Positions 26,103-33,229 of a stretch of DNA of 64,000 nt are shown piece by piece. The notes beneath the pieces were generated by a model, which saw nothing but the letters and a program-made list of their open reading frames with translations, ran no database searches and was not told the DNA's origin. Each line of letters starts with the position of its first letter. Within the stretch, counting starts at the first letter, position 1. A program made the translations under genes and the position numbers. This DNA is from Sphingobium sp. (GTDB taxonomy: Bacteria > Pseudomonadota > Alphaproteobacteria > Sphingomonadales > Sphingomonadaceae), in NCBI GenBank assembly GCA_017744605.1, contig JAGIAZ010000014.1, positions 1 to 64,000 of the forward strand. Direction: 5' to 3'.

Positions 26103-26870
26103 ATGAACGGGCAAGGCATGGGATTGAAGGGCAGCAAGGTCTTCATTTCCGGCGCCGGGCGAGGGCTCGGCGAAGGCATCGCCACGCATCTCGGGTCGCT
26201 GGGCGCGGTCGTCGCGGTGGCGGACGTCAATGAAGAGACCGCGGCGGCCGTGGCGGCGAAGATCATCGAGGCGGGCGGCGAGGCGGTGGCCTATGGCGGC
26301 GATCTCGGTTCGCGCCCGGTCTATCACGACACGATGGCGGCTTTCGCGCGGGCCTATGGACCCGTGGACGCGCTCATCAACAATGCGAGCTACCTCGTCT
26401 ACGAGCCGATCGAAAAGGTTACCGAGGAAACGCTGGAGCGGATGATCGCATCCGGCCTCAAATCGGTGTTCTGGGGCGTTCAAGCCTTTCTCGAACATCG
26501 CGATCCAAACGCGGTGCGCGGCGACATCATCAATTATTCGTCGCCCGTGGCCTATCGCGGCCGGCCCAACACCGCGGCCTATACCGCGATCAAGGGCGCC
26601 ATCGCCGCCATGAGCAACGTTCTGGCCGGCGAGCTCGGCCCGCGCGGCATCCGCGTCAACGTCATCGCGCCGGGCTCGGTGCCGACGCCCGCGACCGCCG
26701 GGTTCGTCACCGCCGAGCAATATGAGCAGCGCGCCAAGGGCATTCCGCTTCGCCGCAACGGCCGTCCCGACGATGTCGCCAAGGCCGTCGCGTTCCTGCT
26801 CTCGGACGAGGCGGACTTCATCAATGGCGCGATGCTGTCCATCGACGGCGGCATCATCGCGGCGGGGTAG
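26103..26870 (+). CDS. Short-chain dehydrogenase/reductase, variant motifs
   Basis: 255-aa SDR. The cofactor loop is SGAGRGLGEGI near residue 16. The usual NNAG is NNAS near residue 92, and the active-site segment is YTAIKGA near 159, keeping Tyr and Lys. C-terminal APGSVPTP and NGAMLSIDGG motifs are normal. It acts on an alcohol/ketone intermediate with NAD(P). It follows the NTF2 pair by 12 bp and precedes a second serine hydrolase. Confidence 0.85.
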   Translation: MNGQGMGLKGSKVFISGAGRGLGEGIATHLGSLGAVVAVADVNEETAAAVAAKIIEAGGEAVAYGGDLGSRPVYHDTMAAFARAYGPVDALINNASYLVYEPIEKVTEETLERMIASGLKSVFWGVQAFLEHRDPNAVRGDIINYSSPVAYRGRPNTAAYTAIKGAIAAMSNVLAGELGPRGIRVNVIAPGSVPTPATAGFVTAEQYEQRAKGIPLRRNGRPDDVAKAVAFLLSDEADFINGAMLSIDGGIIAAG

Positions 26871-26893
26871 GGGATGATTGTGCTTCACCACCC

Positions 26894-26933
26894 TCGTCAT
26901 TGCTGCGCGACCTGCGGCCGCTCGTAATGACGA
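26894..26933. repeat. Short inverted repeat (REP-like)
   Basis: TCGTCATT and AATGACGA arms around a GC-rich 24-base centre, in the gap between the SDR and the serine hydrolase. It resembles the small intergenic hairpins elsewhere in this cluster but is less perfect. Confidence 0.5.
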
Positions 26934-26961
26934 ACGCGTGTGGAACAGAGGAGGGATTTCC

Positions 26962-28107
26962 ATGAGCAGCTTCGACAAATCCCGCCTCAAGCATCTCAAG
27001 GCCGTGATCGAGGCCGATGTCGCATCGGGCGCTTATTATGGCGCGGTGCTGCGCGTGATGCGGGGCGGGGTGATCGGCTTCGACGAGGCGATCGGCCAGG
27101 CCTATGGTTCGGGGACGCAGGCGCTGGCGACGGACAGCGTCTTTTCGATCTTCTCGACGACCAAGGCCTTCACCAACATCCTGATCCTGCGGGCGATCGA
27201 GATGGGCCGCTTCGCGCTCACGACGCGCGTCGCCGATATCATTCCCGAGTTCAAGGGACCGCCGCGCGAACGTGCGACCTTCTTCCATCTCCTCTCGCAC
27301 ACCTCGGGCCTGCCCGGCGTCTGGATACCGAAACCGGGCATGTATCTGGACCGGCTGGACGAGCTGCTCGAGGCGGTCGTCGAGAATGTGCACGGCACGG
27401 TCGAGCCCGGCATGCGCTGCGACTATTCGCCGCTCGCCAATCATGTGCTGATGGGCGAGGCGCTGCGCCGGACCGACCCCAAGGGACGGCGCTATCAGGA
27501 TATTCTCCACGAGGATCTGTTCGAGCCGCTCGGCATGACCAGCACGAGCATGGGCCTGCGCGGCGACCTCAGGGCGCGCCATGTGAAGCCCGACATGCGC
27601 GGCACGGTGCCGATCAAGCATCTCTCGCGGACGATCGAGGGCGATCACGCGCTGTTCGAGGATCCGGATGTCGAGGCGCCGCATGTCGGTTGCGCATCGA
27701 CCGTGCCCGATCTCTCGCGCTTCGCCGAGATGCTTCGCCGCGGCGGCGAGCTGGACGGCGTGCGCATCTTGTCGCCCCGCACGATCGAGATGGCGCGGCA
27801 GGTCTGGACGCAGGACTTTCCCAATGAGCTCTACCGCGCGGTCCATTTGCGCATGGGCTGGGAAGAGATGCCGGCCTATATGGGTCTCGGCTTCAACGTG
27901 CGCGGCACGAAGATCGGCCTCCACCAGCTCGGCACGCTGACCAGCCCAGAGACCTTCGGCAATTATGGCGCCGGCAGCGCGCTCTTCTGGGTCGATCCCG
28001 CGCTGGACGTCAGTTTCGCCTGCCTCACCGCCGGCGTCATGACCCAGGCCGCGAATATCGAGCGCTTCCAGAAGCTCTCCGACCTGGTGGTGTCGGCATG
28101 TATTTGA
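26962..28107 (+). CDS. Beta-lactamase-fold serine hydrolase
   Basis: 381 aa; the ATG at 26962 has GAGGAGGG 8 bp upstream and removes an unlikely 28-residue extension through the repeat at 26894-26933. The nucleophile motif is STTK in FSIFSTTKAFTN near residue 60. The second motif is YSPLANHVLMGEAL near 154, with Tyr kept but the common YSN changed. HLLSHTSGLPGVW near 108 and GCASTVPDLSRF near 242 are typical of the EstB/class C group. It is cytoplasmic, as no signal peptide is seen. It is the second ester-cleaving candidate of the cluster. Confidence 0.86.
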   Translation: MSSFDKSRLKHLKAVIEADVASGAYYGAVLRVMRGGVIGFDEAIGQAYGSGTQALATDSVFSIFSTTKAFTNILILRAIEMGRFALTTRVADIIPEFKGPPRERATFFHLLSHTSGLPGVWIPKPGMYLDRLDELLEAVVENVHGTVEPGMRCDYSPLANHVLMGEALRRTDPKGRRYQDILHEDLFEPLGMTSTSMGLRGDLRARHVKPDMRGTVPIKHLSRTIEGDHALFEDPDVEAPHVGCASTVPDLSRFAEMLRRGGELDGVRILSPRTIEMARQVWTQDFPNELYRAVHLRMGWEEMPAYMGLGFNVRGTKIGLHQLGTLTSPETFGNYGAGSALFWVDPALDVSFACLTAGVMTQAANIERFQKLSDLVVSACI

Positions 28108-28124
28108 CCAGGATGACAACATGT

Positions 28125-28211
28125 CCGTTCGTGTCGAGCAAAGTCGGGACACGGATGGCGCCAACGGTTCTCGAGTTGGCCTTCGACCGCTTATGGCTCG
28201 CTCGAACCGGA
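28125..28211. repeat. REP-like element, degenerate copy
   Basis: Begins CCGTTCGTGTCGAGC and ends GCTCGAACCGGA. It is a decayed version of the element at 29815-29887, in the same orientation. It sits immediately before the FAD oxidoreductase gene, whose other side carries the better copy. Confidence 0.65.
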
Positions 28212-28232
28212 TGGAAGCGGAGGATTTCTTGA

Positions 28233-29795
28233 ATGGCTGACGCGGACATCATCGCCATCGGCTCCGGCCACAATGGCCTCGTCGCGGCCGCCTATGCCGC
28301 GGTGGCGGGCAAGACGGTGCTGGTCCTGGAGCGCAACGCCTGGTTCGGCGGCGGTGTCGTCACGCGCGAACTGACGCGGCCTGGCTTCAAACACGACCAG
28401 CATTCGATGAGCCACATCTTCATCCAGGGCAACCCGATGCTCGTGAATGACGAGCTCGGCCTCAAGTCACGCTATGGCCTCAAATATCTCTTTCCCGACG
28501 TGCCGATGATGTCGGTTTTCGAGGATGGCCGGACGCTCAAGCTCTATCGCGACACCGAGAAGTCGGCCGCGTCGATCGCGCAATTCTCGCAGAAGGACGC
28601 CGAGGCGTTCCGCAAGGTCTCGGCGGTGGCGCAGGGGTGGCTGCCGATGATCCAGGCCTCGCTCTACACGCCGCCCATGCCGGTCGGCGCGGGCAATGCC
28701 ATGCTCGACAGCAGCTATGAGGGCCGCGAGCTCTGGCGCGTCATGCAGATGTCGAGCCACGACCATCTTTGCGAGCTGTTCGAGAGCGACGAAGTGCGCA
28801 TGCATTTCGCCCGCGTCGCCGGCGAGAATCTCGTCTCGCCCGACGAGAAGGCGACCGGCATCGGCATGTACGTCTTTCTCGGCTTCCTCGAGAAATTCGG
28901 CTTCGGCGTCGCGCAGGGCGGCTCGGGCAGCCTGACCGCCGCACTCATCCGCTGCATCGAGGATCATGGCGGCGCGGTGATCGCCAATGCCCATGTCCGC
29001 GAAGTGACGACATCCGGTGGCCGGGTCACGGGCGTGGTCATGGAGGACGGCACGCGACACAGCGCCAGGGACGCCGTCATCGGCGCGATTCACCCGCATC
29101 TCCTGCCCGAGATGGTGCCCGGTATGGCGCCCCAGGCCGCCAGGGACGCGCTCCGCACCCAGATTACCGACGCGGCCTGCATCACCGTCCATGCCGCGCT
29201 CGATGCGCCGCTCCGGTTCAAGGCCGATGGTGTCGACGCCGTCATGGTCGAGCTGATGCCGGACAGCTACGAGACGCTCCGCCGCGCCTTCGACGACCTG
29301 CGCTATGGCGGTTTCGTGCGCACGCCGCTGATCGGCCTCGGCTCGCTTTCGCAGTTCGACCCGAGCCGTGTGCCCGACGGCAAGGCGATCCTCCATGCCT
29401 GGGACTATGTGCCTTATCATCGCGAGGATGGTCGCAGCTGGGACGACACCAAGGCCGACTATGCCGAGCGCATGATCGATCGCATCGCCGACTTCGTGCC
29501 CAACATTCGCGACGTGCTGCTGGAGGCGCATGTGGATTCGCCGGTCGACATGGAACGGACCTCGCCCAGCTTCATGCGCGGCGATCTGCACGGCATCGCG
29601 ACGACCACCTACCAGTCCGGCGCGCACCGCCCGACGCCGGAGCTCGGCCAATATCGTGTGCCGGGCGCAGATCGTCTCTATCTCGTCGGGCCCTTCCAGC
29701 ATCCGGGCGGCGGCGTGTTCGGCGCCGGTCGCGCGACGGCGCAGGTCCTGTTCGAGAATCTCGATATAGACTTTGAGGATGCACGGATAAGCTGA
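28233..29795 (+). CDS. CrtI/phytoene-desaturase-like FAD oxidoreductase
   Basis: 520-aa flavoprotein. The FAD-binding motif GSGHNGLVAAAYAAVAGK lies at residues 10-27, followed by VLERNAWFGGGVVTREL. Near residue 230 GGSGSLTAALIRCIEDHGG is typical of the carotenoid desaturase/isomerase and C-terminal amine-oxidase-like group. A closing GPFQHPGGGVFGAGRATAQ holds the second FAD contact. In catabolic clusters such enzymes desaturate alicyclic or terpenoid rings. The ATG has GGAGG upstream. REP-like repeats lie on both sides (28125-28211 and 29815-29887). Confidence 0.85.
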   Translation: MADADIIAIGSGHNGLVAAAYAAVAGKTVLVLERNAWFGGGVVTRELTRPGFKHDQHSMSHIFIQGNPMLVNDELGLKSRYGLKYLFPDVPMMSVFEDGRTLKLYRDTEKSAASIAQFSQKDAEAFRKVSAVAQGWLPMIQASLYTPPMPVGAGNAMLDSSYEGRELWRVMQMSSHDHLCELFESDEVRMHFARVAGENLVSPDEKATGIGMYVFLGFLEKFGFGVAQGGSGSLTAALIRCIEDHGGAVIANAHVREVTTSGGRVTGVVMEDGTRHSARDAVIGAIHPHLLPEMVPGMAPQAARDALRTQITDAACITVHAALDAPLRFKADGVDAVMVELMPDSYETLRRAFDDLRYGGFVRTPLIGLGSLSQFDPSRVPDGKAILHAWDYVPYHREDGRSWDDTKADYAERMIDRIADFVPNIRDVLLEAHVDSPVDMERTSPSFMRGDLHGIATTTYQSGAHRPTPELGQYRVPGADRLYLVGPFQHPGGGVFGAGRATAQVLFENLDIDFEDARIS

Positions 29796-29814
29796 TGAAT
29801 TACGAGATATTTTA

Positions 29815-29887
29815 CCGTTCGTGTCGAGCGAAGTCGAGACACGGGGGCGCCATGCGAGCGGTTCTCGACTTCGCTCGAACCGAACGG
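29815..29887. repeat. REP-like double palindrome
   Basis: A 73-bp element. Outer arms CCGTTCG/CGAACGG are perfect, and two internal 16-base stretches (29824-29839 and 29863-29878) are exact reverse complements. The whole element can fold into one long hairpin between the FAD oxidoreductase and the 74-aa gene. Related elements lie at 28125-28211 and 20430-20462. Confidence 0.8.
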
Positions 29888-29906
29888 ATGGCGTAAGGCG
29901 AAGAGC

Positions 29907-30131
29907 ATGAAAATCTTCAATTCCGACGGTGGCGAACTGATGACGATCAGCAAGGTCGAGCGCAAGGGCAGCGAGCTTGTGCTCAAGGGCAAGGCGTTCG
30001 GCACCATGCCGATGAACGCCCGGCTGAGGCCCGAGGAGGCCCGCGCGTTCCTCAAGCTGCTCACGCCCGGACTCGTCTTCTTCCTGCTCACTCTTCCATT
30101 CCGAAAGGGCAAATCCGATGCCAAATCATAA
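29907..30131 (+). CDS. Unknown 74-aa protein with one hydrophobic segment
   Basis: Starts at ATG 29907 after AAGGCGAAGAG and overlaps the following SDR by 14 nt, which supports real translation. Residues 1-45 are a mixed polar domain (MKIFNSDGGELMTISKVERKG, then FGTMPMNARLRPEEARAF). Residues about 49-63 are hydrophobic (LKLLTPGLVFFLLTL) and the end is basic (PFRKGKSDAKS), as in a small single-pass membrane protein. No family is recognised. It may anchor or assist a cluster enzyme; there is no direct evidence. Confidence 0.7.
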   Translation: MKIFNSDGGELMTISKVERKGSELVLKGKAFGTMPMNARLRPEEARAFLKLLTPGLVFFLLTLPFRKGKSDAKS

Positions 30132-30903
30132 GGACCGCGTGATCGTCGTCACCGGCGCCGCGGGCGCCATCGGCTTTGCCACGGCGAAGATCCTCGCCGA
30201 ACAGGGCGCGACGCTGATGCTGGTCGACATTGCGAAAAGCCTCGATGATCGAGCGCAGGAACTGCGCGCGGCGACCGGCGCGACGATCGAGTTCGTCCAT
30301 GCCGATTGTGCCAGGGACGCGGACGTGAAGGCCTATGTCGACGCCACCGTGCGGCGCTTCGGGCGGATCGACGGCTTTTTCAACAATGCCGGTGTCGAAG
30401 GACTGATCGCCCCGACGCACGAGTATCCCATCGAGGAGTTCGACCGGATCATGAGCGTCAACCTGCGCGGCGTGTTCCTCGGCCTGCATTTCGTGCTCAA
30501 GCAGATGGTGGCGCAGGGCAGCGGCGCGGTCGTCAACACCGCCTCCATCGGCTCCGAGCGAGGCCTCGCCGGCGGTGGACCCTATAATGCCGCCAAGCAT
30601 GGCGTCGTCGGCTTGACGCGCACCGCCGCGGCGGATCTCGGCAAGCAGGGTATCCGCGTCAACTGCGTCGAGCCCGGCGTCATCCGCACGCCGCTGCTCG
30701 ACGAGGTGATGGTGCAGATGTTCGACGGCGACCTGCAGAAGGGGCTCGACAAGCTCGGCTGGGTCTCGGTCATGAACCGCGTCGGCGATCCGGCCGAAGT
30801 GGGCCATGTCGTCTCGTTCCTGCTCTCGGACGAGGCGAGCTTCGTGACCGGCTCGGCCTGGCCGGTCGACGGCGGCGCGCTCTGCACGATCAAGCACGAA
30901 TAG
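30118..30903 (+). CDS. Short-chain dehydrogenase/reductase
   Basis: 261-aa classical SDR: VVTGAAGAIGFATAKIL at residues 10-26, Asp at the end of the second strand (LVDIA, so NAD is likely preferred), NNAGVEG near 93, SIGSERGLAGGGPYNAAKHG holding Ser, Tyr and Lys near 143-163, and VEPGVIRTPL near 185. It is the last gene of the plus-strand catabolic cluster and is translationally coupled to the 74-aa protein. It ends 3 bp from the convergent regulator gene at 30907. Confidence 0.88.
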   Translation: MPNHKDRVIVVTGAAGAIGFATAKILAEQGATLMLVDIAKSLDDRAQELRAATGATIEFVHADCARDADVKAYVDATVRRFGRIDGFFNNAGVEGLIAPTHEYPIEEFDRIMSVNLRGVFLGLHFVLKQMVAQGSGAVVNTASIGSERGLAGGGPYNAAKHGVVGLTRTAAADLGKQGIRVNCVEPGVIRTPLLDEVMVQMFDGDLQKGLDKLGWVSVMNRVGDPAEVGHVVSFLLSDEASFVTGSAWPVDGGALCTIKHE

Positions 30904-30906
30904 GCG

Positions 30907-31215
30907 TTAGTTGCCCTCGTCGCCAATCAGCGTCGACATGACATCGAGATAGCGCGCAAAGGCCGCGCGGCCGGTTTCGGTTATGCTGTAGCGCGTCACC
31001 GGGCGGCGGTCCGTGAACGACTTGTGCATCGATACGTAGCCGGCCGCCTCGAGCTTCTGCATGTTGATCGACAGGTTGCCGTCGGTCGTTTCGAGCGCCG
31101 CTTTGAGATCGGAGAAGCTCGCGACGCGATGGCTAGCCAGATAGGCCATGGCGCCAAGACGGATCTTGCCATGGATGACCATGTCGATCGCATTGATGGC
31201 GAAGCTTCTGGTCAT
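30907..31215 (-). CDS. Small winged-helix transcriptional regulator
   Basis: 102 aa. A winged helix covers most of the protein: IRLGAMAYLASHRVASFSDLKAALETTDGNLSINMQKLEAAGYV, then a wing with RRPVTRYSITETGRAAFARYL. It resembles the MarR/PadR-like HTH_34 group. It overlaps the membrane-protein gene upstream by 4 nt (31212-31215), so the two form a unit. Such pairs often regulate themselves, and control of the convergent catabolic cluster is not implied by the arrangement. Confidence 0.85.
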   Translation of the reverse strand: MTRSFAINAIDMVIHGKIRLGAMAYLASHRVASFSDLKAALETTDGNLSINMQKLEAAGYVSMHKSFTDRRPVTRYSITETGRAAFARYLDVMSTLIGDEGN

Positions 31216-31820
31216 GCGACGCTCCGAGCGTCATGCAACAGCATTCCGCCGGGCAGGCCCACGAAGAGGAAGAGCCCGAGGCCATGGACCAGCCAGAATT
31301 CCGGCGAGCCGATGAGGGCGGCGCTGAAGCCGGCCAGGGTGAAGCAGCCCGCGGCCATGACGGCGTCCTGGCGCTTGTGCGCAGTCAGTGCGCTTGCTGT
31401 CCACCCCGCGCCGAACAGCACATATAGAAGCGGCGCGCCGAGCCAGGCGATCTCGGCTTGCCGGAGGCGGACGGCGGCGATGATCAGCGTCACCATGAGG
31501 GCGATGATGGCGATTATAACGGCGCGCCAGGTCGCACTCATGCTGCGGCTGGTCCAGCCGGTCGCGCGGCCGCCGACCGGCCCGCGGAGAAGGCGCGTGC
31601 CGATGATGATGAGCGGTAGCGTCAGATAAAGAAAATCGAGTGCGACCTCACGTGGAAGAGGGACGATCTGCCGCAGATAGGCCCAGGCGAGCAGCGAACC
31701 CGCACCCCAGACCAGCCCGCAGGAGAGCAGCAATGCCCCGTCCTGCCGCAATGGCCTCCCGCCGAAACTCGCCACGGCCTTCAGGTAGCTGATTTCCTCG
31801 CGAATGCTCTGTTGGTTCAT
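31212..31820 (-). CDS. Membrane protein coupled to the winged-helix regulator
   Basis: 202 aa with about five or six hydrophobic helices (GALLLSCGLVWGAGSLLAWAY, FLYLTLPLIIIG, AVIIAIIALMVTLIIAA, LGAPLLYVLFGAGWTASAL and two more near the C-terminus). No catalytic motif is visible. It is translated just before the small regulator, an arrangement seen for uncharacterised membrane partners of HTH_34 regulators. It is divergent from the acyltransferase gene at 31911. Function unknown. Confidence 0.8.
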   Translation of the reverse strand: MNQQSIREEISYLKAVASFGGRPLRQDGALLLSCGLVWGAGSLLAWAYLRQIVPLPREVALDFLYLTLPLIIIGTRLLRGPVGGRATGWTSRSMSATWRAVIIAIIALMVTLIIAAVRLRQAEIAWLGAPLLYVLFGAGWTASALTAHKRQDAVMAAGCFTLAGFSAALIGSPEFWLVHGLGLFLFVGLPGGMLLHDARSVA

Positions 31821-31910
31821 TCGACCTCCCAGCCTATTTGCCGTTCTTGCATTATTAGATTACTTTAAAAAATAAAGCGAGTCGCGATATGGGCACGGGG
31901 GAGGGTGAAA

Positions 31911-33107
31911 ATGGAAACGGAAGAGAGATTGCACGGGCTGGATGCAGTGCGGGCCTTTGCGATGCTGGGCGGGATATTGTTGCACGCGATGGTCTCCTTC
32001 GTGCCCGGCGGATTGCTCGGCTGGCCGGTGGTCGACGTTTCGACCAGCGTGGTCCTGCGCGAGGGCTTCTTCGTGCTTCATATGTGCCGCATGTCCCTGT
32101 TCTTTGTGATGGCAGGCCTTTTCGCGCGATTGCTCTATCACCGGCTGGGCGCGATCGGCTTCCTGCGCAATCGGTTGAAGCGGATCGCCGCACCGCTGCT
32201 TGTCGCCATGATCATCGTCCTGCCGCTGGTGATCGCTGCCATCGTCTTCGGCATGCGGCGCATGCACGTGCCGCCGCCGGTGCCGCCGGTACGACCGCTC
32301 GGCATTCCGGTGCCCTTCGTGCACCTTTGGTTCCTCTATCTGCTCTGTTGGTTCTATGCCACGCTGCTTCTCATCAAGGGCGCGGTCAAAATAGTGCCGG
32401 GCCTTGAAGCCGGCCTCGGCCGTGTATCGGACGCGATTACGGCCCGCGCCGTTCGTTTGCATGTCGCAGTGCCGCTCCTCGCATTGCCTCTGGTCGTGAG
32501 CCAGATGCGGGACCGCTACTGGATTCTGTTCGAGGGCGTGCCGACGCCCGCCGTAGGCCTGGTGCCCAATACGCCAGCGCTCATCGCCTACGGGACGGCC
32601 TTCGCCTTCGGCTGGCTGCTCCATCGCCAGATCGGCCTCATCGATCATTGGCGGCGGCATTGGGGCGTCTATCTGACGACGGCCCTGGTGCTGACGCTGG
32701 CGGCGCGGCTTCAGCTCGGCCTCGATCCCTCGTTCGTGCTGGTGCCGGTGTCGCGGATACAGCGCCTCGCTTACGCCTGCTGCTACAGTATGGCGCTCTG
32801 GTGCTGGACGCTGGGACTGATCGGACTGGCGCAGCGTTACTGCGCCGAGCCCAGCCCCCGCGTGCGCTATCTCGCCGACGCATCCTACTGGATGTACCTC
32901 GTTCACCTGCCGATGGTCTGGGGCCTGGCGGCGCTCGTCGCGCCCTGGCCGTTGCACTGGACGGTGAAATTCGGTTTCATCCTGCTGGTGTCCGTGCCGA
33001 TGCTGCTCGCGAGCTACCGTTTCATTGTGCGCGGAACGTTCATCGGGGCGTTGCTTAACGGGCGCAGGCGGCCGGCGCGTGCGGAGGCGCGGAATTCCGC
33101 CATGTAA
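31911..33107 (+). CDS. Acyltransferase family 3 (OafA/OpgC-like) membrane protein
   Basis: 398 aa with about ten transmembrane segments. The opening motif RLHGLDAVRAFAMLGGILLHAM with conserved Arg and His is typical of acyltransferase_3 proteins that move acetyl or succinyl groups from the cytoplasm onto periplasmic glycans or lipids. A LADASYWMYLVHLPMVW motif near residue 322 is also characteristic. The ATG at 31911 is placed 5 bp after GGAGGG. It stands alone between the divergent regulator pair and the HD-GYP gene. Confidence 0.87.
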   Translation: METEERLHGLDAVRAFAMLGGILLHAMVSFVPGGLLGWPVVDVSTSVVLREGFFVLHMCRMSLFFVMAGLFARLLYHRLGAIGFLRNRLKRIAAPLLVAMIIVLPLVIAAIVFGMRRMHVPPPVPPVRPLGIPVPFVHLWFLYLLCWFYATLLLIKGAVKIVPGLEAGLGRVSDAITARAVRLHVAVPLLALPLVVSQMRDRYWILFEGVPTPAVGLVPNTPALIAYGTAFAFGWLLHRQIGLIDHWRRHWGVYLTTALVLTLAARLQLGLDPSFVLVPVSRIQRLAYACCYSMALWCWTLGLIGLAQRYCAEPSPRVRYLADASYWMYLVHLPMVWGLAALVAPWPLHWTVKFGFILLVSVPMLLASYRFIVRGTFIGALLNGRRRPARAEARNSAM

Positions 33108-33178
33108 CATCGCGTCGCCAATGCGCAAGACCTAGTCCAAAACGCTTCTCAACGCCCTGTTAACCGCGATTTTTAGGC

Positions 33179-33191
33179 GAACATAATGTTC
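33179..33191. promoter_or_regulatory. Perfect palindrome GAACATAATGTTC upstream of the HD-GYP gene
   Basis: 13-bp perfect palindrome 39 bp before the HD-GYP start. A TTAA-N7-TTTT stretch at 33160-33174 just upstream is a partial match to the CtrA box TTAA-N7-TTAA of alphaproteobacteria. The palindrome does not fit the usual alphaproteobacterial LexA direct repeat. The binding protein is unknown. Confidence 0.35.
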
Positions 33192-33229
33192 CATCTGCGA
33201 GAAGGTAGCCGTCTCGGAGTTCGCTTATC

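Noticed and set aside
26854..28164. 436-codon minus-strand open frame
   Set aside because: Antisense to the second serine hydrolase, with shadow composition only.
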